Position numbers and translations under genes: made by a program | The notes under the pieces: model-generated | The model's database searches: none | What the model saw: the letters and a program-made list of their open reading frames with translations, nothing else | Told to the model about the DNA's origin: nothing | In this document: piece by piece, positions 40,997 through 50,094 of the stretch | Layout: each line of letters opens with the position of its first letter | Position numbering within the stretch: position 1 is the first letter of the stretch | Source of the DNA: Burkholderiales bacterium | GTDB lineage: Bacteria > Pseudomonadota > Gammaproteobacteria > Burkholderiales > Burkholderiaceae_E | DNA: 64,000 bases | Reading direction: 5' to 3' | Assembly: GCA_026399875.1 (NCBI GenBank) | Contig: JAPLQF010000013.1 | Location: forward strand, 1-64,000

Positions 40997-43486
40997 ATGG
41001 CACGTCATCGGCTGTCCGCGCTCTTCGATCCGACCTCGGTGGCGGTGTATGGCGCCACCGAGCGGCCCGGCGCCATCGGTCGCCGACTGCTCGAAGGCCT
41101 GCGGGAGGGCGGCTTTTCGGGCGGCATCGGCGCGGTCAACCCGCATCATCGGTCGGTGCTCGACCAGCCCTGCGTGGCGAGCGCCACTGCCCTCGATTTC
41201 GTCCCTGATCTGGCGCTATGCGCCGTACCCGCGGCTGCGCTGCACGATGTGATCACCGACTGTGCTCGCCGCGGGACCCGCTTTATCGTGGATTACAGCG
41301 GCGGCTTCGACCTGGCGACACCCGGTGGGCGCGCCGCCCAGCGCGATTGTCTGACCCTGGCGCGCACTCGGGGCGTGCGCATCGTCGGCCCCCACTGCAC
41401 GGCGCTGATGCGCCCGGCCAGCCGGCTCGAAGCGGGCTTTACGCCCGGCCGTCTCAAGGCCGGCGGAATCGGGCTGCTGTCGCAGTCGGGCGCGGTGGTG
41501 ACCGCACTGCTCGACTGGGCCAATGCCGCCGGACTCGGTTTTTCGTCGGTGCTCTCGCTCGGTCAGGCCCTCGACCTGGATCTGCCCGAACTGCTCGACT
41601 GGTATCTCTTCGACAGCCAGACCGACAGCGTCCTGCTCTTTCTGGAGAGCATCCGGGATGCGCGCGGCTTCATGTCGAGCGTGCGGGCACTGGCGCGCGT
41701 CAAGCCGGTGATCATCATGAAAGCCGCACGCCGCCAGGATCTGCCGGCCACGCGGGCAGCCTCCTTCGCGCCGGAGATGTTGCAACTGATCGACGCCGAC
41801 CAGGTGTTCGGTGCGGCGATCGCACGGGCCGGCGCGGTCAGGGCCGACACCACCCTGCAGCTGCTGTCGGCCGCGCGCCTGCTTGCACCGCGCCGACCGC
41901 CCACCGGGCCGCGGATAGCCATCGTCGCCAATGGCGGCGGACCAGGCACGATTGCGGCTGACGCACTCAAGCGATCGTCGCTGCGGCTGGCGCAACGGCG
42001 GCCCGACACGCTGGCCAACCCCCTGAATCTGCTTGCCGACGCCGACGCTGCGCAGATCGAAGCCGCGCTTCGCGCGACCCTGGCTGACGAGGGCGTCGAT
42101 GCGGTGCTGATGCTCTTCATGCCGCAGACCGCCACGCCGTCGACCGATGCGGCCGGCGCCATCATCGCGGCCGCCAGCGGCCAGACCAAACCGGTCGCGG
42201 CGGTACTGGCGGGCGGCGCGTCGATTGCGGCCGGCCAGCAGCTGCTTGATGCCGCCGGCATCCCGACCTTCATCACACCCGAAAACGCGGTCGATGCGCT
42301 GGCGCTGCTCGAGCGCTTTGCCCGCAACCAGCGCAGCCTGCGGCAGGTGCCGGTAGCGATCGACACCGGCTTTGCGCCTGATGTGGCCGCCGCGCACGCG
42401 ATCTGCCGCCAGGCCATCGGCCGCGGACAGCAGGTGCTCGACGCGCAACAGGCGAGCGGCGTGCTGGCGGCCTTCGGGATAGCGGCTGACAGCGCTTTGA
42501 GTCGGCCGGATAAGACTGATCGCGCCAAGACCGCGGCACGAACTGCCGAGCAGCGGGAGGCTTTCGTCGGCATGACCCGCGACCCGGTCTTCGCTGCGGT
42601 AATCGCCTTTGGCGCCGGTGGACTGGCCCGTGCGCAGATCGACGATATCGCGGTCGAGCTGCCGCCGCTCGATGCGACGCTGGCCCGCGCGCTCATCGGC
42701 CGCACCCGACTCGTGCGCCGTCTGCGCGGCTATCGCGACATTGCGTCGATCGACTTCGAGCGGCTCGAGCAGACGCTGGTTCGCGTGTCGACGCTGGTCT
42801 GCACCTGCCCGATGATCACGCGACTGGACCTCAACCCGCTGCTGGTCGATGCACAGGAAACCATGGCGCTCGGCGCGCACATCGAGGTCGGCGATTCGCA
42901 GGCAGGCGGCAGGGCGCCATGGCGCGGACCCTATGGCCATCTGGCGATCCATCCTTATCCGCGCGAGCTCGAGACCCTGATCACGCTGCGCGACGGGCAA
43001 TCGGTGCTGCTGCGCGCGATCCGCCCGGAAGATGCCGAGATGGAGCGCGTCTTCATTACCCAGCTCTCGCCCGAGACCCTTTATCGCCGCTTCATGATGC
43101 CGGTCAAAGCCCTGCCCGACAGCCTGATCGAGCGATTCACCCAGATCGACTACGACCGGGAGCTGGCATTGGTCGCGATGCAGACCGGGGCGTTGCCGGC
43201 ACGAATCGTCGGTGTCGCACGGATCACGCCGACCTGGGAAGAGGGCGTTGCCGAATTCGCAATCGTGGTGGGCGACTGGCTGCAGCGCTCGGGGCTGGGG
43301 CGCGAAATGATGGCGCGGCTGATCGAGGCAGCCCGCAGCAGGGGCTATCGGACGCTCGAGGGTCGGGTGCTTGGCACCAATGTGCCGATGCTGCAGTTCT
43401 GCGAACGGCTGGGGTTTTCGGTTGCCTTCGACCCCGAGGACATGGCCGAGCGCATCGTCAGGCGCTCGCTCGGCAGCGCGGCGTGA
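40997..43486 (+). CDS. Acyl-CoA synthetase (NDP-forming)/GNAT acetyltransferase fusion, ATP-grasp domain truncated
   Basis: 829 residues, PatZ/AcsD-like layout: CoA-binding Rossmann domain (about 5-130), two succinyl-CoA-synthetase-like domains (SQSGAVVTALLDW; ANGGGPGTIAADAL), a remnant of ATP-grasp (about 479-615) and a C-terminal GNAT (about 660-829: TLRDGQSVLLRAI, LQRSGLGREMMARLI). In relatives the ATP-grasp part has about 90 residues after the AAFGI segment, with the ATP-binding Lys and the THKSDVGGV loop. Here AAFGI is followed within about 25 residues by TRDPVFAAVIAFGAGG, so that part is gone in frame. GPNCLG-type motif also altered (GPHCTA). Probably a protein lysine acetyltransferase whose synthetase half is non-catalytic. 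Confidence 0.85.
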   Translation: MARHRLSALFDPTSVAVYGATERPGAIGRRLLEGLREGGFSGGIGAVNPHHRSVLDQPCVASATALDFVPDLALCAVPAAALHDVITDCARRGTRFIVDYSGGFDLATPGGRAAQRDCLTLARTRGVRIVGPHCTALMRPASRLEAGFTPGRLKAGGIGLLSQSGAVVTALLDWANAAGLGFSSVLSLGQALDLDLPELLDWYLFDSQTDSVLLFLESIRDARGFMSSVRALARVKPVIIMKAARRQDLPATRAASFAPEMLQLIDADQVFGAAIARAGAVRADTTLQLLSAARLLAPRRPPTGPRIAIVANGGGPGTIAADALKRSSLRLAQRRPDTLANPLNLLADADAAQIEAALRATLADEGVDAVLMLFMPQTATPSTDAAGAIIAAASGQTKPVAAVLAGGASIAAGQQLLDAAGIPTFITPENAVDALALLERFARNQRSLRQVPVAIDTGFAPDVAAAHAICRQAIGRGQQVLDAQQASGVLAAFGIAADSALSRPDKTDRAKTAARTAEQREAFVGMTRDPVFAAVIAFGAGGLARAQIDDIAVELPPLDATLARALIGRTRLVRRLRGYRDIASIDFERLEQTLVRVSTLVCTCPMITRLDLNPLLVDAQETMALGAHIEVGDSQAGGRAPWRGPYGHLAIHPYPRELETLITLRDGQSVLLRAIRPEDAEMERVFITQLSPETLYRRFMMPVKALPDSLIERFTQIDYDRELALVAMQTGALPARIVGVARITPTWEEGVAEFAIVVGDWLQRSGLGREMMARLIEAARSRGYRTLEGRVLGTNVPMLQFCERLGFSVAFDPEDMAERIVRRSLGSAA

Positions 43487-43501
43487 TGAGGCGGCGCATG
43501 A

Positions 43502-43873
43502 TCACCGCCCCCTGATCACCGCCCAGGCGAATGCCAGCCAGCCTGCCATCAAGGCCAGCCCGCCGATCGGGGTGATCGCGCCAAGCCATCGCTCGCCGGT
43601 CAGGACGAGCGCATAGAGGCTGCCTGAAAAGACCAGGGTTCCAACCAGGAACAACAGTCCGGCAACCCGCAGCGAGGTGGTTCGCAAAGCCTGGGCGGCA
43701 AGGCCCACTGCCAGCATCGCGAGCGCGTGATACATCTGATAGCGGGCGGCGGTTTCCCAGGTGACCAATGCCTCGGGACTGAACGAGGCTTTGAGTGCGT
43801 GCGCACCAAACGCGCCGGCTGCCACCGACAGACAGGCCGACAGCGCGCCCAGGACCAGCCACTGGCGGTTCAT
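43502..43873 (-). CDS. DUF423 family membrane protein
   Basis: 123 residues with four TM helices. SVAAGAFGAHAL near the N-terminus and YQMYHALAMLAVG are the family signature. Function unknown. Its start overlaps the stop of the alpha/beta-hydrolase gene by 4 nt, so it is coupled to it. Confidence 0.88.
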   Translation of the reverse strand: MNRQWLVLGALSACLSVAAGAFGAHALKASFSPEALVTWETAARYQMYHALAMLAVGLAAQALRTTSLRVAGLLFLVGTLVFSGSLYALVLTGERWLGAITPIGGLALMAGWLAFAWAVIRGR

Positions 43874-44742
43874 GCCTGCACCCCGGTCGCCGATGGCGCA
43901 CGCATCGCCCGCTCCTTGAGCCAGCGGATCAGGTCGCGCTCGAAGTCAGACCGGCTGATGTCGTGATGCACCTCATGCCGATTGCCCGGATAGAACTTGA
44001 GCGTGCAGTCGGGATGGCCACAGGCAGCGTGAAACGCCCTGGTGCCGGCGGGCGCATTGATCGGATCGTCGCTGCCCTGCAGCAGCAGCAGCGGCAGGGC
44101 AAATCGGCCGGCCTGCGCCAGGGTGGCCGGCATGATCCGCAGGATTTCGGCGCCCCAGCGCATGGTCGTGCGGTCGCTCACCAGCGGATCGGCCAGATAG
44201 GCAGCCACTTCCTCAGGCTGGCTGGAGATGCCCGCCGGATCGAGGCCAAGGCGCGTGCCGGCGCGCGGCACAAGCCGCGAGAGCAGCCGCGCGGCGATCT
44301 CGAGCAGCGGCTTTCGCGCCCCCCCCGGGATCAGCGCCGGTGCGCTTGCCACCACGCCGGCCAGGCCCTCGGGATGTTGCAGGGCATAGTCGAGGACGAT
44401 CAGCCCGCCCATGCTGTGACCGAAGAGGAATACCGGTCGGTCGGAGGCAAGCAAGGCCGCCTGTGCCACGATGGCCGCGGCATCGCGGCGATAGTCATCC
44501 CAGCGCTCGATATGGCCGCGCGGACCGGGTGAGTGTCCGAATCCGCGCAGGTCGGCGGCGGCGACCGCAAAGCCGGCAGCATTGAAGGCCCGATGCAAGG
44601 GCTGGTAGCGACCGGCATGCTCGCCAAAACCGTGGATCATGGCGATGGCACCGATCGGCTCGCGCATTGGCAGACAGCGCAGGCCTGCCAGTTCGACGCC
44701 GTCGTCGGTGCGAAACAGAACCGGATTCGCTGAATTCGACAT
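43870..44742 (-). CDS. Alpha/beta hydrolase, monoacylglycerol-lipase-like
   Basis: 290 residues from ATG 44742; a longer in-frame start at 44844 adds no fold. Oxyanion HGFGEHAGRY, nucleophile in GHSMGG, Asp in LQGSDDPI and His in NRHEVHHD complete the triad, as in lysophospholipase/monoacylglycerol lipase proteins. No signal peptide, so cytoplasmic. Divergent from the PcaDC gene. Confidence 0.87.
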   Translation of the reverse strand: MSNSANPVLFRTDDGVELAGLRCLPMREPIGAIAMIHGFGEHAGRYQPLHRAFNAAGFAVAAADLRGFGHSPGPRGHIERWDDYRRDAAAIVAQAALLASDRPVFLFGHSMGGLIVLDYALQHPEGLAGVVASAPALIPGGARKPLLEIAARLLSRLVPRAGTRLGLDPAGISSQPEEVAAYLADPLVSDRTTMRWGAEILRIMPATLAQAGRFALPLLLLQGSDDPINAPAGTRAFHAACGHPDCTLKFYPGNRHEVHHDISRSDFERDLIRWLKERAMRAPSATGVQA

Positions 44743-44876
44743 CGAAAAAACCCTTCTCTGGGCGACCATGGCGGAGCTTGACTTTACCGTGCCGATGCGC
44801 GCCGCGCACGACACCCTCACCTGCCCTCCTGGACCCAGCGCCACCGCCTGAGATAATCGGCTTTTAGGAAGACACC

Positions 44877-46139
44877 ATGCCCTTCGTCACACATGCCGGC
44901 GCCCGTCTCTTCTGGCGCGCAGACGGCGACCCTGCCCTGCCGCCCCTGATGCTGGTGAACTCGCTCGGCACCGACCATGCCCTGTGGGATCCGGTGATGC
45001 CGCGGCTGGCCGATTTCTTTCGCGTCATCCGGATGGACACCCGCGGCCATGGCGCCTCGGATGCGCCGGCCGGCGACTACAGCGTCGAGCTGCTCGCCCG
45101 CGACGTGCTGGCGGTGGCCGATGCCGCCGGGCTCGAGCGCTTCGATTACTGCGGCATTTCGCTGGGCGGCATGATCGGCCAGTGGCTGGGCATCCATGCC
45201 GGCCAGCGGCTGCGCCACCTGCTCCTGTGCAACACCACCGGACGCGTCGAGGCAGCCGGCCAGATCGAACGCATCGCGAAGGTCAAGGCCGGCGGGATGG
45301 CGGCGGTCGCCGAGATGGGGATGTCGCGCTTTTTCACGCCGCGCTTCATTGCGCGCGGCAATGCGCACTTTCACACCGTTCGCCAGACCCTGCTCGCGCT
45401 CGACCCGGAGGGTTATGCCGGCTGCTGCGCCGCGGTGCGCGACCATGATCTGCAGGAGCAGCTGCATCGCATCACGACGCCGACCACGGTGCTGATCGGC
45501 AGCTTTGATGTGGCCACACCGCCGGCGATGGGCCGGGCGATTGCGACCGCGATCCCGGGTGCGCGGCTGGCAAGCCTGGACACCGCGCATCTGCCGCACT
45601 CGGAAGACGCGCCCGGGTTTGTAGCGATGCTGATGACCGCGCTCGCGCCGCAGCGCGGCCAGCACGCCCCGCAAACCGGCGCGCATCCCGGCAGCGGCGC
45701 ACTGCCCGAGGGCGCGTCGCCGGTCACCGGTCTGCCGATGGACGCGAGCCTGGCGGCGCAGTACGCACGCGGCATCGCCCGCCGCAAGCAGGCTCTGGGC
45801 GAGGACTATGTCAGCGCCCGGCTGGTGGCGCCCGAGGCCTTCAATGCCGAGTTCCAGGACATGATCACCCGCTGGGCCTGGCATGACGTCTGGACCCGGC
45901 CGGTGTTCGATGACCGCATGCGCCGGCTGATCGTGCTGGCCATCACCAGCGCACTCGGTCGATGGGAAGAGTTCAGGCTGCATGCCCGCGCCGGTCTTGC
46001 GGCCGAACTGTCGCCGACCGATGTCAAAGAGCTGCTGCAGCAGGCCGCCATCTATGCCGGCGTGCCGGCGGCCAACACCGGTTTCCAGATCGCCGGCGAG
46101 CTGCTCAAAGAGCGCGACGCCGAGCGCCGCGAAATCTGA
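44877..46139 (+). CDS. 3-oxoadipate enol-lactonase/4-carboxymuconolactone decarboxylase fusion
   Basis: 420 residues: an alpha/beta-hydrolase PcaD domain (1-260, nucleophile Ser95 in GISLGGM) joined through an Ala/Gly/Pro-rich linker to a PcaC domain (about 285-420: RWAWHDVWTRPVFDD, GRWEEFRLHARAGL). The two consecutive steps of the protocatechuate beta-ketoadipate pathway are thus on one chain, as in PcaL of actinobacteria and PcaDC of some proteobacteria. No other pca gene is in the window. The FAD monooxygenase follows after 12 nt. Confidence 0.88.
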   Translation: MPFVTHAGARLFWRADGDPALPPLMLVNSLGTDHALWDPVMPRLADFFRVIRMDTRGHGASDAPAGDYSVELLARDVLAVADAAGLERFDYCGISLGGMIGQWLGIHAGQRLRHLLLCNTTGRVEAAGQIERIAKVKAGGMAAVAEMGMSRFFTPRFIARGNAHFHTVRQTLLALDPEGYAGCCAAVRDHDLQEQLHRITTPTTVLIGSFDVATPPAMGRAIATAIPGARLASLDTAHLPHSEDAPGFVAMLMTALAPQRGQHAPQTGAHPGSGALPEGASPVTGLPMDASLAAQYARGIARRKQALGEDYVSARLVAPEAFNAEFQDMITRWAWHDVWTRPVFDDRMRRLIVLAITSALGRWEEFRLHARAGLAAELSPTDVKELLQQAAIYAGVPAANTGFQIAGELLKERDAERREI

Positions 46140-46151
46140 TCGGACCCGACC

Positions 46152-47489
46152 ATGGCACAGCAAGATCATCGCAAGCCGCTCGATGTCGCCATTATCGGTG
46201 GCGGCATCGGCGGACTGGTCACCGCGCTCGCGCTGCATGCCGCCGGCATCCGGTGCACGGTCTTCGAATCGGTGTCCGCCCTGCGTCCGCTGGGCGTGGG
46301 CATCAACCTGCTGCCGCACTCGGTGCGGGTGCTGGCCGCGCTCGGGCTGCAGCCGCAGCTCGCGGCCACCGCCATCGAGACCGCAGCGCTCGCCTTTTAC
46401 AACCGTCACGGCCAGCTGATCTGGTCGGAGCCGCGCGGTATTGCCGCAGGATATGCCTATCCGCAGTTCTCGATTCATCGCGGCGACCTGCAGATGCTGC
46501 TGCTGGCGGCGGTGCGCGAGCGGATGGGCGAGGCGGCGGTGCTCACCGGCCATGCGCTCGAGCGCTTTGTTGACGAGGGCGATGGCGATGCAGACGCGAT
46601 CAGGCTGCACTTCGTCGACCCGCAAGGCGCGCCCCGCGAGGTGGTTCGGGCGCGAGCCGTGATTGCCGCCGACGGCATCCATTCGGTCGTGCGCCGCCAT
46701 TTCCATCCCGATGAGGGTGCACCGCGCTTTTCGGGCCGACTGCTGTGGCGCGGCACCTGTGAGGGCCTGCCCTTCCTGGACGGGCGCACCATGATCCAGG
46801 CCGGGCATGCCAATCAGAAGTTCGTCTGCTATCCGATCTCGCGAAAACTCGCCGATGCAGGGCGCGCGCGCATCAACTGGATCGCCGAACTCTCGGTGGC
46901 GCACGACACGCCGCCGCGCCAGGACTGGAGCCGGCGGGTGGATGCCTCGATCTTTCGCGAGCCCTTTGCCGGCTGGCGCTTCGACTGGCTTGATGTGCCG
47001 GCACTGATCGACGCAACTGATGCGATCTACGAGTATCCGATGGCCGATCGCGATCCGCTCGGACGCTGGACCCACGGGCGCATCACGCTGCTGGGCGATT
47101 CAGCCCATCCGATGTATCCGATCGGCAGCAACGGCGCATCGCAGGCGATCCTGGATGCCGAAGCGATGGCGAGCGCTCTGGTCGAGACCGGCTTTGCACG
47201 CAACGGTGCAAATGGCGGTACAAGCGGCGGTGCAAGCGGCGATCGCCATCCGGCCGAGGGCTTTGCCCGCTATGAGGCGATGCGGCGCGAGGCCACCGGG
47301 CAGATCGTGCTGGGCAATCGGGCCGGCGGGCCGGATCAGGTGATGCAGATCGCCGAGGAGCGTGCGCCCGGCGGATTTGCCCACATCCATGAGGTGATTC
47401 CGCTGGCCGAACTCGAGGCGATCTCGGCACGCTACAAGCAGCTCGCCGGATTCAGCCGCGAACAGGTCAACCGGCCGCCCACCCGCTAA
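46152..47489 (+). CDS. FAD-dependent aromatic-hydroxylase-type monooxygenase
   Basis: 445 residues with FAD motifs GGGIGG (16-21) and GDSAHPMYPIGSNGASQ, and the YRGD-type site in SIHRGDLQML, as in class A flavoprotein monooxygenases such as PhzS and hydroxybenzoate hydroxylases. A Gly/Ser/Asn-rich insert (near residues 350-362) is unusual. It probably hydroxylates an aromatic ring. Position 12 nt after the PcaDC fusion suggests a joint role in aromatic breakdown. Confidence 0.86.
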   Translation: MAQQDHRKPLDVAIIGGGIGGLVTALALHAAGIRCTVFESVSALRPLGVGINLLPHSVRVLAALGLQPQLAATAIETAALAFYNRHGQLIWSEPRGIAAGYAYPQFSIHRGDLQMLLLAAVRERMGEAAVLTGHALERFVDEGDGDADAIRLHFVDPQGAPREVVRARAVIAADGIHSVVRRHFHPDEGAPRFSGRLLWRGTCEGLPFLDGRTMIQAGHANQKFVCYPISRKLADAGRARINWIAELSVAHDTPPRQDWSRRVDASIFREPFAGWRFDWLDVPALIDATDAIYEYPMADRDPLGRWTHGRITLLGDSAHPMYPIGSNGASQAILDAEAMASALVETGFARNGANGGTSGGASGDRHPAEGFARYEAMRREATGQIVLGNRAGGPDQVMQIAEERAPGGFAHIHEVIPLAELEAISARYKQLAGFSREQVNRPPTR

Positions 47490-47524
47490 GCCCGGTCGCA
47501 CCCTGAGTCCGGGCTCGCCGCCGC

Positions 47525-47776
47525 TCAGTGCAGGACCAGCGGCTGGAGCATCAGCCCCTCGAAACCGCTCAGAAAGTCATCGACCTCTTCAACCGACGGC
47601 TCGGTGGCAATCAGCTGGCTGACATCGAAACGGAACTTGTCGGCCAGCATGCCCCCCAGAAAGATCTCGCGCTTGCCGGTCTTGTCCATGATCTCGTAAC
47701 CGCCGGCAAACGGTTCTCCCTCGGCCGATTTGAACTCGACGACGCAGTAGTTCGGGCTGTTGTAGATCATGTTCAT
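47525..47776 (-). CDS. DUF3567 family protein
   Basis: 83 residues from ATG 47776, with GAGGA 10 nt before it; the longer frame lacks family match. NSPNYCVVEFKS, GGYEIMDKTGKREIFLGG and the C-terminal LMLQPLVLH are family-typical. Small, cytoplasmic, function unknown, found mainly in Burkholderiales. Convergent with the monooxygenase gene. Confidence 0.87.
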   Translation of the reverse strand: MNMIYNSPNYCVVEFKSAEGEPFAGGYEIMDKTGKREIFLGGMLADKFRFDVSQLIATEPSVEEVDDFLSGFEGLMLQPLVLH

Positions 47777-48192
47777 CAGGAGTCCTCGCTGAGCTTCAGG
47801 GCAAGGTTGGCGCCCGTGCCCGGGCCGGAACAACGCCCGCCGATGACCGTGCAGCCGCGACCGACAGGCGTCGCCAGGCATCACGAAGCGTCGGAACCGC
47901 GCCACTGCCGTGGCCCGGACGACCGGGAAATGCAGCATGCACACCCTCCGGTGCTGATCATCTTGGGGGCGAAAGCGGTCAGCACAAGCGCAGCCGGGCG
48001 CCTTCGATCAGCCAAGCACCAGCCAAGCATCACAAGCGACTACCTGCTCAATGCACCACGTGGCGAGCCGCTGTTGCTTGAGTAGTCCCAGTCGGCCATT
48101 CGGGATATCGCCCTTTAACACCTGATCAAATGGAGCCAGCCCGCCTGCGTTCCGAGGTGGGTCGGCTCACGCACTGATTGCGCAACAGGCAG
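47777..48192. other. Non-coding stretch between DUF3567 and vapC
   Basis: About 415 nt. It must hold the DUF3567 promoter and the end of the vapBC transcript. I saw no convincing gene, repeat or hairpin with a T-run. It marks the left edge of the accessory segment. Confidence 0.5.
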
Positions 48193-48591
48193 TCAGGGGC
48201 AGATCAGCTGCAATTTTGGAAAGTACGACCTGAATCGTGTTGTGTCGCGCGTAAGGATCGGACACCCGAGGTCGGCGGCATGCGCGCCGATGACAAAGTC
48301 TGGGAGCAATCCCGATCGGGTTCCGCCACGTCGTCGGTACATAGAACGGGCGCGGCCAGCAAGATAGGTCGCAGCGCTTCTGGGCGCTCGCAACTCCAGT
48401 TCAGCGGTGGTGACGAACGACTCCAGCATTTCAATCGAATCAAATCCGCTGGCAAGCTCGGCGTACACCATGCCGTTGATGATGAGTGGGCCGCGCTTGC
48501 TCCACGAGTCGAGTTGCGCTGCGGACCAATCGGCCCAGTGCGGATCGCCACTGGCCAGGTCGATCAGCACGCCGGTGTCTACGAGGATCAC
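48193..48591 (-). CDS. vapC: VapC-type PIN-domain toxin
   Basis: 132 residues. PIN-domain acidic residues are present at Asp5 (LVDTGVLID), Glu45 (YAELASG), Asp98 (LPDFVIGAHA) and Asp116 (LTRDTTRF). Such toxins cleave RNA, often initiator tRNA or rRNA. The start overlaps the antitoxin stop by 4 nt, the usual antitoxin-first order. Located in the accessory stretch beside an istB scrap and a second toxin-antitoxin pair. Confidence 0.9.
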   Translation of the reverse strand: MILVDTGVLIDLASGDPHWADWSAAQLDSWSKRGPLIINGMVYAELASGFDSIEMLESFVTTAELELRAPRSAATYLAGRARSMYRRRGGTRSGLLPDFVIGAHAADLGCPILTRDTTRFRSYFPKLQLICP

Positions 48592-48911
48592 TTTGCGCGC
48601 TTGGCCCGCCCGGCGGGCGTCGTCAGACCCGGGTCCTTGGCATCCTCATCGTAGCCGCGCAACCATCCCATGATTTCTTCGGTGGACTTGAGCCCTTGCC
48701 GGGCCCAACCCTGTCGGTTGATGCCCTTGAGTTTGTCGAATTTGCTGGCCGACTTGCGTGCAGGCTTTGCCGGACCTGTTGCGGCAAGAATCACCACGCT
48801 CCCGTCGCTGGCGTAGGCAAATCGCACCGGCTCGCCCGGCTTCAAGCCCAGGTGGTCACGCATTGCTTTAGGGATCGTGACTTGGCCTTTGATGGTGAGA
48901 TTGGATTGCAC
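48588..48911 (-). CDS. vapB: AbrB/MazE-type (SpoVT) antitoxin of vapC
   Basis: 107 residues from GTG 48911, chosen because GAGG lies 6 nt before it; an upstream TTG overlaps that site. N-terminal swapped-hairpin AbrB domain (TIKGQVTIPKAMRDHLGLKPGE) followed by a Lys/Ala-rich linker and a C-terminal toxin-binding helix (TEEIMGWLRGYDEDAK). Neutralises the PIN toxin and represses the operon. Upstream AT-richer bases at 48921-48960 contain two GTAAT repeats that may be an operator. Confidence 0.87.
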   Translation of the reverse strand: MQSNLTIKGQVTIPKAMRDHLGLKPGEPVRFAYASDGSVVILAATGPAKPARKSASKFDKLKGINRQGWARQGLKSTEEIMGWLRGYDEDAKDPGLTTPAGRAKRAK

Positions 48912-49005
48912 CAGGAACCTCAAGGTAATACTAGATTTTCGAAGTAATGCGATCAGAATTCACCGAGACACTTGGCAACCCTCTTGCAGTCGTGCACCAC
49001 CCATC

Positions 49006-49200
49006 TCACTGAGTCCGATCCGTTGGGAAATGCCTGTGAGGAGCGCGATCCATCGGAGCACCTTGCAAGGCCCCTGGCCGCGAGGCGCCCTGCGACGAAC
49101 CCAGCCAAAGCCACGCCGCGGTAAGCACCAGCGAGGCGCTCGCGGCGGCGAATTTGAACCAGTCGACCTCGGGCATTTCTTGCAGATTGACAGCGGCCAC
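49006..49200 (-). CDS. Doubtful small membrane protein
   Basis: 64 residues from a GTG, or 56 from an ATG 8 codons later. One hydrophobic segment (FAAASASLVLTAAWLWLG) and a basic tail. No ribosome site, no family match, and it lies in decayed sequence, so it may be chance or a truncated gene. Confidence 0.2.
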   Translation of the reverse strand: MAAVNLQEMPEVDWFKFAAASASLVLTAAWLWLGSSQGASRPGALQGAPMDRAPHRHFPTDRTQ

Positions 49201-49220
49201 TAATACGGCGGCCGCACAGT

Positions 49221-49325
49221 TTGCTGCGCCCCGCCCACATCGTGCAGATCACCGGCAAGAGCTATCGGTTGAAGGACAAACGCAAAGCCAGTAAAGCGCG
49301 GAAAGGCATGCCGACGACCGCATAA
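49221..49325 (+). pseudogene. istB 3' fragment (IS21-family remnant)
   Basis: 34 codons and a stop reading LLRPAHIVQITGKSYRLKDK, the C-terminal end of IstB, the AAA+ helper of IS21-family transposases (typical pattern LLHHAxVxxIxGxSYRLKxK). All of istA and most of istB are missing. The frame is intact to its TAA. It shows that an IS21-type element once sat here and was largely lost. Confidence 0.7.
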
Positions 49326-49552
49326 CCCAAGGATCCCAGGTGGGTCAGTTTTACTCCGGCGTTGACACTCATTGAGACGGACGCGACCAACCAAGGTCAG
49401 CAATGTGTCGCGTCGCGGACCGTCGCGTGGCGGTTCCCTATGGCTCCTGCCGGCCAGAAGCGGGCGTTCAACACTGCGGTATCGAACTGTGGCATCAACG
49501 GACCGTTTGCAGACGTTCGGGTGATCGAGTGTCTAAAGCAGAGCCGGTTTAG

Positions 49553-49879
49553 TTAATCCGCAATGCCAAGCCAGACGGCGACAGCTCGCTCGATTTCAAT
49601 GAGTTGTTCATTCGCAATTGCGCCGAATTTCCCGCGCAGTTTGTCCCTAGAGACGGTATGAATCTTGTCGATCATCACGTCGGACGGCGCACGCAGGCCG
49701 TTTGTCTCGTCAGGAAACAGGCGCACTCGAAAGATCGGCGTCTCGCGCAGGTCGCTGCTCAGCGGCAATATCGTCACCGAAGGGTGGTCTGCAAACAAGT
49801 TGGACTGAATGACCAACGCAGGGCGAGGTTTGCCAAAATCGCCGGGCAGAGCAACGGTTGTCAGGTCACCGCGTCTCAA
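49553..49879 (-). CDS. MazF/PemK-type toxin
   Basis: 108 residues starting at TTG 49879, overlapping the antitoxin stop by 4 nt. The PemK fold is shown by RRGDLTTVALPGDFGKPRPALVIQ, SVTILPLSSDL and the C-terminal DKIHTVSRDKLRGKFG. Such toxins are sequence-specific mRNA interferases. It pairs with the small gene immediately upstream. Confidence 0.9.
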   Translation of the reverse strand: MRRGDLTTVALPGDFGKPRPALVIQSNLFADHPSVTILPLSSDLRETPIFRVRLFPDETNGLRAPSDVMIDKIHTVSRDKLRGKFGAIANEQLIEIERAVAVWLGIAD

Positions 49880-50094
49880 GCCGACCAGCCATCCGTATCA
49901 GCAACCTGCTCAATCCAGTCGAGTATTTCGCGCTCATGCGGGTCTGCATCCAGCAACGCCGACTGGCGCCGGCACTCGGCTGCAAAATCAGCACTGCGGG
50001 TATCTGGCACCCAAAGCTGAACCGGCCGCATGCCCCGCGCTTTGAGGCTGGCCCGGTGCTTTTGCACACGGGTAAAGGAAGACGTCTGAGCCAC
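49876..50094 (-). CDS. Antitoxin of MazF (DUF3018/MazE-like)
   Basis: 72 residues from GTG 50094 (CGGAG about 8 nt upstream). SSFTRVQKHRASLKARGMRP and the later HEREILDWIEQVADTDGW match short antitoxins found upstream of MazF-type toxins, with a basic N-terminal DNA-binding part. It probably represses its own promoter; a 12-bp palindrome lies about 45 nt upstream. Confidence 0.8.
   Translation of the reverse strand: MAQTSSFTRVQKHRASLKARGMRPVQLWVPDTRSADFAAECRRQSALLDADPHEREILDWIEQVADTDGWSA

Larger units (their letters stand above)
48912..49552. other. Accessory non-coding stretch with IS remnant
   Basis: About 640 nt between vapB and mazF. It holds the vapBC promoter region, a doubtful small frame at 49006-49200 on the minus strand, the istB scrap, and a TGGGTCAGTTTTACTCCGGC stretch (49341-49360) of the kind that flanks IS21-family elements. 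From 49380 on I recognise nothing. Confidence 0.5.

Noticed and set aside
48953-49258. 101-codon minus-strand frame across the IS remnant
   Set aside because: It spans istB scrap sequence antisense and shows no domain.
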